From: Bacillota bacterium
Lineage (GTDB): Bacteria; Bacillota; Sulfobacillia; RBS10-35; JAJYVN01
Length of the DNA stretch: 8,689 bases
Reading direction: 5' to 3'
Assembly (NCBI GenBank): GCA_021791995.1
Contig: JAJYVN010000126.1
Location: 1 to 8,689 of the forward strand
Shown here piece by piece: positions 1 to 5,799 of the stretch (its first letter is position 1; the number at the start of each line of letters is the position of its first letter). The notes beneath the pieces are model-generated. The model was not told the DNA's origin. It saw nothing but the letters and a program-made list of their open reading frames with translations, and ran no database searches. A program made the position numbers and the translations under genes.

Positions 1-49
1 GACGACTCCCAATAGCCCGTCGACCCAACTCACGCGCAGACGGGTCAAC

Positions 50-73
50 TCCTTCTCCGCAAGGGGAGAGGGA
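50..73. repeat. Palindromic hairpin, 9-bp stem
   Basis: TCCTTCTCC (50-58) pairs with GGAGAGGGA (65-73) through nine pairs, one of them a T-G wobble, around the loop GCAAGG. No T-run follows on either strand, so it is not a standard intrinsic terminator. Its CT-rich/GA-rich arms around a GCAAGG core resemble short palindromes commonly dispersed between genes in many proteobacteria. Membership of such a family is inferred from appearance only. Confidence 0.5.
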
Positions 74-81
74 ACCATGGG

Positions 82-102
82 CAACCGGCGCAAGCCGGAT
101 TG
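82..102. repeat. Small hairpin with GCAA loop
   Basis: CCGGC (85-89) and GCCGG (94-98) form a perfect 5-bp stem closed by a GCAA tetraloop of the stable GNRA class. Outer CAA (82-84) and TTG (100-102) can extend the stem past a bulged A. It lies 8 nt after the 50-73 hairpin, so the two form a tandem pair. Function unknown. Confidence 0.4.
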
Positions 103-226
103 GGGCGGCACGAACAACGGTTGTCGCAGTTTGTCAGGCAAATCGGGCAGCAGTTGACACCACCCCAAGCTTTGCCATCACGCAAGTCACCGAATGGGCT
201 TCGGCATAAATACCGTTTCCCATCCA

Positions 227-278
227 AAGGGAGGCTGTCAGGGGGCCACTCGTACCCGCCCCATGGCCAGCCTCCCTT
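227..278. repeat. Large inverted repeat, 11-bp perfect arms
   Basis: AAGGGAGGCTG (227-237) and CAGCCTCCCTT (268-278) are perfect reverse complements. An inner stem GGGG (241-244)/CCCC (259-262) can stack within the loop, giving a long two-tier hairpin. On the + strand the downstream sequence is pyrimidine-rich (283-294) but has no clean T-run. It could be a weak terminator insulating the operon from an upstream gene, or a binding site or leader structure. The right arm overlaps a perfect TTGACA hexamer (277-282) that has no acceptable -10 partner. Confidence 0.5.
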
Positions 279-340
279 GACACTCTTTCCTCTTGGGGTT
301 TGCGACCTCCCCCGTGAACGCGCTGTTATCATACAAAACT

Positions 341-377
341 GCTATATACTCACTTGACGACAGAGCGATATAGTCAC
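341..377. promoter_or_regulatory. Candidate ArsR-type operator, 13-bp direct repeat
   Basis: GCTATATACTCAC (341-353) and GCGATATAGTCAC (365-377) match at 11 of 13 positions, with starts 24 bp apart. They also contain an inverted CTATAT (342-347)/ATATAG (368-373) pair whose axis falls within the -35 hexamer of the predicted promoter. One copy lies just upstream of the -35 and the other fills most of the spacer before the -10. That placement suits autorepression by the regulator encoded immediately downstream. The repeat is directly visible; its role as an operator is inferred. Confidence 0.45.
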
Positions 378-382
378 ACAAT
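354..382 (+). promoter_or_regulatory. Candidate sigma70-type promoter of the operon
   Basis: TTGACG (354-359, five of six matches to the -35 consensus) is followed after 17 bp by CACAAT (377-382, four of six matches to TATAAT). Transcription would begin near 389. An alternative is an extended -10 (TGCTATATA, 340-348) with a poor -35, which would start transcription near 355. The first option needs an internal TTG start for the regulator at 414, because it places the transcript start downstream of the TTG at 354. Confidence 0.4.
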
Positions 383-413
383 CACGCTCCGGGGGGCGGA
401 CATCATCGGGGAG

Positions 414-770
414 TTGCAGCAGTTCAAAGCGGGGTACCTCAAAGCACTGGCCCACCCAGTACGCATCCGCATCCTCGAGATTCTCCGTGCGGGCGAGTCT
501 TCGGTGACGGACATCGGAGCCCAGCTGGACCCGGGTGTGGCGAACGTCTCGCAGCACCTAAGCGTGCTGCGCACTGCGGGGATCGTCACGGCGCAGAAGT
601 CCGGCTTGTCGGTGCTGTATAGCGTGCGGGACCAGGAGGTCTTCACGGTTCTGGATGCGCTGCGCGAGATCTTCACCCATCGGCTCGATTCCATGCAGAC
701 AACGCTTGCGGCCGACGATGCAGACCACCCGCAGGGTAAGCCCGGCAAGCGTCGGCAGGTGCGTGCGTGA
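414..770 (+). CDS. ArsR-family winged-helix transcriptional regulator
   Basis: The product is a small DNA-binding repressor-type protein of about 118 residues (138 if translation starts at the TTG at 354). Its LKALAHPVRIRILEIL segment is the classic ArsR first-helix signature. It is followed by a helix-turn-helix (SVTDIGAQL, then VANVSQHLSVLRTAGIV) and a beta-wing ending in GLSVLYSV. There is no cysteine, so the thiol-based metal site of arsenite, cadmium or zinc sensors (ELCVC type) is absent and its signal is unknown. The tail is basic (KPGKRRQVRA). It is the first gene of the operon, and its TGA overlaps the hyfB GTG (GTGA). As I recall it, M. tuberculosis Rv0081 has a very similar N-terminal region and also heads a hyf-like cluster. 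The start is uncertain: neither TTG has a well-spaced Shine-Dalgarno, and 414 is preferred because a promoter-like element overlaps 354. Confidence 0.85.
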   Translation: MQQFKAGYLKALAHPVRIRILEILRAGESSVTDIGAQLDPGVANVSQHLSVLRTAGIVTAQKSGLSVLYSVRDQEVFTVLDALREIFTHRLDSMQTTLAADDADHPQGKPGKRRQVRA

Positions 771-2755
771 CCTGGCTTTTCGCCCTTGGACTCTTGTCCT
801 ACGTCCTGTCTGCCGCGTTCGGTGCATACGCCGACAACCTGTCGGCGGCCCTCTCCCTGCTGGCGGAGGCGCTCTTTGTCACCATGGCGGTGGCGGGAGT
901 GCGTGGATTGCATCTGAACGTGCGTATCCCGTTTGGTCCGCCGGGCTTTTCCTTGCACTGGGTGAGCACTCCGCTTGGGGCACTCTTTCTGATATTGGTG
1001 AGTGTCTTGGGCGCAGCTGCCACCATCTACGCCATCGCGTACGCCAAGCACTTGCCAACAAGCAAACGCCGGACGGTTTTGGTCTTCGCTCCACTGTTTT
1101 TGGCCTCCATGACACTGGTCTGCTTTGCCGCCAACATGGCCTCCTTCCTCGTGGTCTGGGAGGCGATGTCCCTCACATCGTATGCACTGGTGATCGTCGA
1201 TCGGGAGGAGCCAGGCGTTCTTCGGTCCGGGTACGTGTACCTATTGATGACCCACATCGGCGCCCTGTGCCTGTTGGCAGCATTTACGCTGCTCAGTAAC
1301 CACACGGGATCGATGGCGTTTGCGGTCTGGGCCGAAAAGGCTCCCACGTTGCCGAGCGGTATCCGCTCCGCCGTTTTTCTCTTGGTGCTCCTCGGGTTTG
1401 GCAGCAAGGCAGCGCTCGTGCCCCTGCACGTCTGGCTACCTCGAGCGCATCCGGTGGCTCCGTCGCACATCTCGGGCCTGATGTCGGGCGTCATGCTGAA
1501 AGTGGCTATCTATGGCATGGTGCTGATGTGGTTTGTTGTCCTCGGCCCTGGCCCCCTCTGGTGGGGACTCGTGGTGATGGCCCTGGGCATTCTCTCCTCG
1601 GTGCTTGGAGTCCTCTACGCACTCGCAGAGCACGATCTGAAGCGCCTCTTGGCCTTCCATAGCGTGGAGAACATCGGCATCATCACCATTGGGCTTGGTG
1701 TGGCCTTGATGGGCTGGCACGCACACCTTCCCTTGGTGTCCATCGTTGCACTGGCCGCCGCCCTCTACCACACGGTGAATCATGCCCTCTTCAAGACCAC
1801 CCTCTTCCTCGACGCCGGGTCCATTCAGCATGCCGGCGCGGGACGTAACCTGGACGCCCTCGGGGGCCTGTGGCGACGCATGCCCTGGACCAGCACCTCC
1901 ACATTGGTGGCGGCCGCCGCGATCGCCGGTCTGCCTCCGCTGAACGGGTTCGTCAGTGAATGGCTCACGTACGAGTCCTTAGTACGCCTCGGTGCAGGGG
2001 GCGGTCTCGTCCTTGCGCTCTCTGCCGCCACGGGTGTCCTGGCCCTTGCTCTCACCGGCGGGCTCGCCACGGCCTGCTTCGTCAAGGTCAGCGGTGTCGG
2101 TCTGCTGGGGCGACCGCGTAGTGATCGGGCCGCCGAGGCTCACGAGGTCTCCGGGTTCATGACGGGACCAGCGCTGGCCTTGGCGGGGTTCTGTGTGATC
2201 CTTGGGCTGGCCCCTGGACTGATCGCTCCCATCCTGGCACACATCGCCGGCTTGACACTCCATGGGATTGGGACACTCGGTCCCACCAACGCCGTCCTGG
2301 TCTCGCTGCCTTGGCGAGGGGCGCACCTGGATCCGGCCAGCGCCGCCCTTTTGGCCGCACTGATCGGTGCCGTGGTCAGCCTAGCGCTGGGAGCCAGCCG
2401 CGCACGGCGATCGGCTACCGAGATTCGCGCGCCCTGGGCCTGCGGCGGAGAGCTCACCGCTGCGCACCAATACTCGGCCACCGCATATGCCAAACCCTTT
2501 CGCCCCATCTTCCGCTTGGTCTACCGCCCGGTGCGCTCGGTGCACGTGGAGTCTCTGATCCATCCCTTCTTCCGCGTGCGCGTCTCCTACGAAGGAGGCA
2601 CCACCGATGTGCTCTCGCGTTGGATCTATCGACCCGCCATCACCGGCATCGTGGCTCTATCCCGCCAGGGCCGGAAGTTGCAATCGGGGTCCCTACGTCT
2701 GTATCTGGCGCTGATGCTCGCAACGCTGCTTCTACTTTTAGCATTTGTCCATTGA
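767..2755 (+). CDS. hyfB: Hydrogenase-4 component B-like antiporter subunit (NuoL/M/N family)
   Basis: This 662-residue polytopic membrane protein belongs to the Mrp antiporter-like subunits of complex I and formate hydrogenlyase, which are thought to move protons or sodium. Its length suits HyfB (about 670 in E. coli). Expected channel residues are present: E132 in VVWEAMSLTSYA, K214 in GFGSKAALVPLHVWLPRAHP, K245 in SGVMLKVAIYG, and K343 in VNHALFKTTLF. HSVENIGII (298-306) is typical of the HycC/HyfB branch. The C-terminal part (WACGG, YSATAYAKPFRPIF, then a last membrane segment after QSGSLRLYL) matches the HyfB-specific extension. Translation starts at GTG 767, which overlaps the arsR stop, with AGGTG 5 nt upstream. 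That arrangement implies translational coupling to the regulator. It should sit in the cytoplasmic membrane next to HyfC and HyfF. Confidence 0.92.
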   Translation: MTWLFALGLLSYVLSAAFGAYADNLSAALSLLAEALFVTMAVAGVRGLHLNVRIPFGPPGFSLHWVSTPLGALFLILVSVLGAAATIYAIAYAKHLPTSKRRTVLVFAPLFLASMTLVCFAANMASFLVVWEAMSLTSYALVIVDREEPGVLRSGYVYLLMTHIGALCLLAAFTLLSNHTGSMAFAVWAEKAPTLPSGIRSAVFLLVLLGFGSKAALVPLHVWLPRAHPVAPSHISGLMSGVMLKVAIYGMVLMWFVVLGPGPLWWGLVVMALGILSSVLGVLYALAEHDLKRLLAFHSVENIGIITIGLGVALMGWHAHLPLVSIVALAAALYHTVNHALFKTTLFLDAGSIQHAGAGRNLDALGGLWRRMPWTSTSTLVAAAAIAGLPPLNGFVSEWLTYESLVRLGAGGGLVLALSAATGVLALALTGGLATACFVKVSGVGLLGRPRSDRAAEAHEVSGFMTGPALALAGFCVILGLAPGLIAPILAHIAGLTLHGIGTLGPTNAVLVSLPWRGAHLDPASAALLAALIGAVVSLALGASRARRSATEIRAPWACGGELTAAHQYSATAYAKPFRPIFRLVYRPVRSVHVESLIHPFFRVRVSYEGGTTDVLSRWIYRPAITGIVALSRQGRKLQSGSLRLYLALMLATLLLLLAFVH

Positions 2756-2756
2756 A

Positions 2757-2765
2757 GGGAGGAGG
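2757..2765 (+). promoter_or_regulatory. Strong Shine-Dalgarno deciding the hyfC start
   Basis: GGGAGGAGG lies 9 nt before the ATG at 2775. It selects that ATG over the upstream in-frame TTG at 2745, which lies inside hyfB and has no such site. Confidence 0.75.
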
Positions 2766-2774
2766 ATCCAAGTC

Positions 2775-3695
2775 ATGCGTATCTGGGGAGAAGCGGTGGT
2801 GCAACTGGGACTGCTGCTCGGCCTGGCGCCTCTGGTCAACGGCTTCATCCAGCGGGTGAAGGCCGCGTTTCAGGGACGTCACGGTCCGTCCGTGCTGCAG
2901 CCATACTTCACGCTCCGTAAGCTTTGGCGCCGTCAGGATCTCCGTCCGCAAGCGTCCACGTGGTTGTTTGCCACCGCGCCGCGCCTGGCGCTGTCCATCG
3001 CGCTCGCCGCCGGTATTGGAATCCCGCTTCTCTGGTACCCAGCCCCCGTCGGTTGGGGCGGCGATTTCATCATCGTGGTTGGACTCTTGGCGCTGGAGCG
3101 CTTCGTGTTGGCCTTAGCCGCGCTGGACACCGCTACCCCCTTCGGCGGGCTCGGCAGCAGTCGTGAGGTCACCGTCGGGGCCATGGTCGAACCCGCACTC
3201 TTTGCGATCGCCCTGCCTTGGATGCTCATGGCCGGTGGGACGTCCTGGGCAATGCTGATCACTGCGTCCGCCTCGATTGCCCCGCTCGACCTTGTCCGCT
3301 TCTTCGCCCTGGTCGCCGCCGTCATCGTCTGTCTCGCGGAAACGGGTCGGCTGCCGGTCGACAATCCGGATACCCATCTGGAGCTGACCATGATCCACGA
3401 GGCAATGCTCTTAGAATACTCCGGGCCACAGCTCGCGATGGCCTCCCTCGCACAAATGGTCAAGCAGCTCTTGCTCGTGGCCATGGTCACCGATCTCCTC
3501 TTGCCCTGGCGGTGGGGTGGACCGCTGGCGCAGGTGGGTATCAGTATCCTCCTCTGGTTTGCGGCAGCGTTCGGTCTGGCGGTTGCGGAGTCGGTTTCGG
3601 CCAAACTGCGTTTCTTCCGACTCCCCGCCTACCTCGGCACTGCCGTGATCCTATCATCCGCTGCCGCGGCCTTGCAGCTATGGGGGGGGCGCTGA
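2775..3695 (+). CDS. hyfC: Hydrogenase-4 component C-like membrane anchor (NuoH/HycD family)
   Basis: This 306-residue, multi-helix membrane protein of the NuoH/HycD/HyfC family anchors the catalytic arm and couples it to the ion channels. E. coli HyfC is about 315 residues. Family signatures are clear: the cytoplasmic loop GRHGPSVLQPYFTLRKL (34-50), the TPFGGLGSSRE motif (121-131), and the acidic loop AETGRLPVDNPDTHLELT (188-205) followed by MIHEAMLLEYSG (206-217). These carboxylates correspond to the region next to the quinone-like cavity in complex I. E. coli-type FHL complexes have no demonstrated quinone reduction. The ATG at 2775 is chosen for its strong ribosome binding site. The gene ends with a run of eight G just before its TGA, and hyfE follows 2 nt later. 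Confidence 0.92.
   Translation: MRIWGEAVVQLGLLLGLAPLVNGFIQRVKAAFQGRHGPSVLQPYFTLRKLWRRQDLRPQASTWLFATAPRLALSIALAAGIGIPLLWYPAPVGWGGDFIIVVGLLALERFVLALAALDTATPFGGLGSSREVTVGAMVEPALFAIALPWMLMAGGTSWAMLITASASIAPLDLVRFFALVAAVIVCLAETGRLPVDNPDTHLELTMIHEAMLLEYSGPQLAMASLAQMVKQLLLVAMVTDLLLPWRWGGPLAQVGISILLWFAAAFGLAVAESVSAKLRFFRLPAYLGTAVILSSAAAALQLWGGR
3682..3689 (+). other. G8 homopolymer at the hyfC/hyfE junction
   Basis: Eight consecutive G span the last Trp-Gly-Gly codons of hyfC (TGG GGG GGG CGC TGA). A -1 slip here, or an extra G, moves the reader into the hyfE frame with no intervening stop: GCG CTG AAG, then the hyfE ATG at 3698. The run may also act as a crude Shine-Dalgarno for hyfE. The sequence is clear; the functional meaning is inferred. 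Confidence 0.6.
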
Positions 3696-3697
3696 AG

Positions 3698-4327
3698 ATG
3701 CCGGGAGGCGTACTCGATGCCCTAGCCGATGCGCTGGTCGTCCTTTCGTTGGCCCTGCTCGTCGTCCGTCCCGCGGCGTGGAGCATTGGGCTTTTGGCCG
3801 CGCAGGCAGCTGCGGTGGCAGCTCTAGCCGTCGTGGTATCCCACGGACCAGGGGCGTGGGTAGCGGTGGCCGTCATCGGCATCACCAAAGTGGTGGGCAT
3901 TCCACTGGTCCTGATCTGGGTCACCCGCCGCACCCAAACGGCTGATGCCGTGGACTGGGCCCCCTGGGCATGGATCCTCGGCGCGGTAATCGTACTCTTG
4001 GTGCGGATCACGCTCCCAACCTTTTCGGCCGGCCTCAAGGCGGATCATGCCGTACTGCTCGGAACCGCTCTAACGGTGCTGCTCCTGGGACTGGCGGGAA
4101 TGGTGACCGGGAGGCTTCTCTTGGGCCAGGTCATCCATCTGGTTGCCATCGAAAACGGCCTCTACTGCGTGGGCCTTGCGCTGACAGGGGGCCTCCCCGC
4201 TGCCTTGGAGCTCGGTGCCGCGGTTGACCTTTTGCTCGTGGTATTCGTGCTGGCCTGGCTTTCGCACCACGTGCATCGCTTGCACCTGCCGCTACACGTT
4301 GACGAACTGCAACAATTGAGGGGATAA
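3698..4327 (+). CDS. hyfE: Hydrogenase-4 component E-like membrane subunit
   Basis: This 209-residue hydrophobic protein, with about six membrane segments, matches HyfE (about 216 in E. coli). HyfE has no HycA-I counterpart in the smaller FHL-1 set, and its C-terminal half resembles NuoK. The NuoK-like part carries membrane-embedded acids E152 (AIENGLYCVGL) and E171 (LELGAAVDLLLVV), the residue type used for proton transfer in complex I. A short cytoplasmic tail rich in His and charged residues ends the protein. M. tuberculosis Rv0085 (hycP) is a member of the same family. ATG 3698 lies 2 nt after the hyfC stop. An in-frame ATG at 3680, overlapping hyfC, would add six residues but lacks a ribosome binding site. 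Confidence 0.85.
   Translation: MPGGVLDALADALVVLSLALLVVRPAAWSIGLLAAQAAAVAALAVVVSHGPGAWVAVAVIGITKVVGIPLVLIWVTRRTQTADAVDWAPWAWILGAVIVLLVRITLPTFSAGLKADHAVLLGTALTVLLLGLAGMVTGRLLLGQVIHLVAIENGLYCVGLALTGGLPAALELGAAVDLLLVVFVLAWLSHHVHRLHLPLHVDELQQLRG
4318..4323 (+). promoter_or_regulatory. Shine-Dalgarno of hyfF inside the hyfE end
   Basis: GAGGGG lies within the last codons of hyfE, 6 nt before the GTG start at 4330. It supports GTG 4330 as the start of hyfF and coupled translation of the two genes. Confidence 0.65.
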
Positions 4328-4329
4328 CC

Positions 4330-5799
4330 GTGACGTCTGCGTGGATCTTGGTGTGTCTCATACCCCTTGGATGCGGAATCGGGACGCTGCTCTGCCGCAC
4401 CGCTCGGAGTCTCGGTTGGGTCCTGGCGGTCGGTACAACGGCCACGTCAGTCGTCGCTACGTGGGTCATTCTGCGCACCCCGGTGGCTACCGTGCTCGGA
4501 GGACCGGACGCACTCGGTCGGCTCCTCCTCGGCATTGTGGACCTGGTGGGGGTACTTTCGACCGTAGAATCCCTCCACTACTGGCGGGATGAACTGCGCT
4601 CCTCCAATGCGGACCTGGTCATGCTCGGACGCGGCATCCGCCGCGTGCGCATTTACTTCTTCTGGCAGCAGGCATTCTTGGCGAGCCTCTTGACCGCCGC
4701 GGCGTCGGGGAACTTGGGACTATCATGGGTCGCCATCGAGCTAACCACCATCACCTCCGCCGTGCTCGTCGGATCCTCCGGTACACCCCGGGCCATCGAG
4801 GCAGCCTGGAAGTATGTTGTCCTCTGCAGCGTCGGGTTGGCCCTGGCCCTTGCCACCGTGATCCTGCTGTATGCGCTGGGAGGAGCGGGTGGACTGGGCG
4901 CTCTGAACTGGACCTCCCTAACGGCGGCGGCGCCCCACTTCCCGACCGGCCCAATCAAACTTGCCTATCTCTTTGCACTGGTTGGCTTCGGTACGAAAGC
5001 AGGCCTGGCCCCCCTCCATGCCTGGCTCCCCGACGCCCATAGTGAGGCACCCGCCCCTGTCAGCGCGTTGCTCTCGGGAGTGCTCCTAGCGGTGGTGCTG
5101 TGCACCCTAGTCCGCGTCGCGGACGTAACCGCCGCCGCGACCGGGGCGGCCTTCCCCGATCATCTCCTTCTGGGTGCCGGAATCCTCTCCATCATGGTCG
5201 CCACGCCGTTTTTGATCCTGCAGAGCGACCTCAAGCGCCTCCTCGCCTATTCGAGCATCGAACAGATCGGTGTCATGGCGGTCGGGTTTGGGCTGCACGT
5301 ACCCCTGGCGGCGCTCGGCGCGATCCTGCAGCTGGTCGTACACGCGCTAACCAAGTCGGGATTGTTCTTTACGGCAGGGCGGATCGTGCACGATGCCGGC
5401 ACACAGCGTCTCTTGCGCCTGCGGTCACTGGGGGTAGGGACACCCACGAGCGGTGCCGCGTTGCTGTTCGGTGTCCTCACCCTGGGCGGATTGCCGCCCT
5501 TTGGCATGTTCTTTCCCGAACTAGCCATCATTCGAGCGACCTTTGCCCAAAACACAGTGCTCGGCCTTGGTTTCCTGTTCCTGCTCGCACTGACCTTTGC
5601 GGGCCTCTTCTATCACGCCGGAGGTACCGCTCTGGGTCGATCTGCTCGCACGGGCCTCCACCGCGTTCCGGTGCTCGATATCGCGGTTCTGGCTTTGCCC
5701 GCAGCCCTGACCATTGTTGTGGGCCTGTGGGCACCCGCAATCCTCGCCCGTGGTCTCGAGGCCGCCAGCGCATTGGCACTGGGAGGGGGTGCACGATGA
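4330..5799 (+). CDS. hyfF: Hydrogenase-4 component F-like antiporter subunit (NuoL/M/N family)
   Basis: This 489-residue polytopic membrane protein is the second antiporter-like subunit of the complex (E. coli HyfF is about 526). Key positions are E137 in LSWVAIELTTITSAVLVG, K161 in AAWKYVVLCSVG, K223 in GFGTKAGLAPLHAWLPDAHSEAPAPVSALLSG, SSIEQIGVMAVGFG (308-321) and K342 in HALTKSGLFFTAG. The Lys found after SGVML in HyfB is Ala254 here. The AWLPDAHSEAPAPVSALLSGVLL region and the SIEQIG motif assign it to the HyfF branch rather than HyfD. It starts at GTG 4330, 2 nt after the hyfE stop. Its TGA overlaps the hyfG ATG. With HyfB it would give two predicted antiporter channels, against three in E. 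coli Hyf. Confidence 0.92.
   Translation: MTSAWILVCLIPLGCGIGTLLCRTARSLGWVLAVGTTATSVVATWVILRTPVATVLGGPDALGRLLLGIVDLVGVLSTVESLHYWRDELRSSNADLVMLGRGIRRVRIYFFWQQAFLASLLTAAASGNLGLSWVAIELTTITSAVLVGSSGTPRAIEAAWKYVVLCSVGLALALATVILLYALGGAGGLGALNWTSLTAAAPHFPTGPIKLAYLFALVGFGTKAGLAPLHAWLPDAHSEAPAPVSALLSGVLLAVVLCTLVRVADVTAAATGAAFPDHLLLGAGILSIMVATPFLILQSDLKRLLAYSSIEQIGVMAVGFGLHVPLAALGAILQLVVHALTKSGLFFTAGRIVHDAGTQRLLRLRSLGVGTPTSGAALLFGVLTLGGLPPFGMFFPELAIIRATFAQNTVLGLGFLFLLALTFAGLFYHAGGTALGRSARTGLHRVPVLDIAVLALPAALTIVVGLWAPAILARGLEAASALALGGGAR
5781..5789 (+). promoter_or_regulatory. Shine-Dalgarno deciding the hyfG start
   Basis: GGGAGGGGG in the last codons of hyfF lies 6 nt before ATG 5796. It fixes the true hyfG start even though the hyfG reading frame stays open upstream to about 5100 across hyfF. 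Confidence 0.7.

Larger units (their letters stand above)
1..340. other. Noncoding upstream region rich in inverted repeats
   Basis: I find no convincing gene here. Reading frames exist on both strands, but none has a ribosome binding site or a recognisable protein. The stretch contains a hairpin at 50-73, a smaller one at 82-102, a short CCGAA/TTCGG stem near 191-205 and a large inverted repeat at 227-278. It probably comprises the end of an upstream transcription unit lying outside the window plus the leader region of the hyf-like operon. I compared it by eye with 4.5S RNA, RNase P RNA and tmRNA hallmarks and saw no match. A riboswitch or small RNA cannot be excluded without a covariance search. 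Confidence 0.6.

Noticed and set aside
277..282. Perfect TTGACA -35 hexamer
   Set aside because: No reasonable -10 occurs 16-18 bp downstream (TTGCGA at best). It falls on the end of the 227-278 inverted repeat, so it is probably coincidental.
45..332. Cys-rich 95-residue frame on the - strand (about 10 Cys, including a CCPICLTNC stretch)
   Set aside because: It has no ribosome binding site at its ATG, no recognised family, and spans the strong inverted repeats. The Cys pattern alone is not enough to call a gene, though it might deserve a conservation check.
374..1051. 225-residue frame on the - strand opposite arsR and hyfB
   Set aside because: It is antisense to two confident genes, its composition is typical of a GC-rich shadow frame, and it has no motif.
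655..1299. 214-residue + frame overlapping arsR and hyfB
   Set aside because: It runs in a different frame inside confidently assigned genes and shows no domain signature.
2745..2774. Alternative TTG start for hyfC adding 10 residues
   Set aside because: It lies inside the hyfB end without a ribosome binding site, whereas ATG 2775 follows an excellent one and gives the usual HyfC N-terminus.
3218..3697. Upstream extension of the hyfE frame across hyfC
   Set aside because: It overlaps the well-supported hyfC gene, reads as a low-complexity Arg/Gly/Pro shadow, and HyfE homology begins at about 3698.
5100..5795. Long in-frame upstream extension of the hyfG reading frame (about 230 residues)
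   Set aside because: It lies entirely within hyfF in another frame, is Arg/Pro-rich with no family signature, and the strong ribosome binding site and ATG at 5796 give a protein of normal HyfG architecture.
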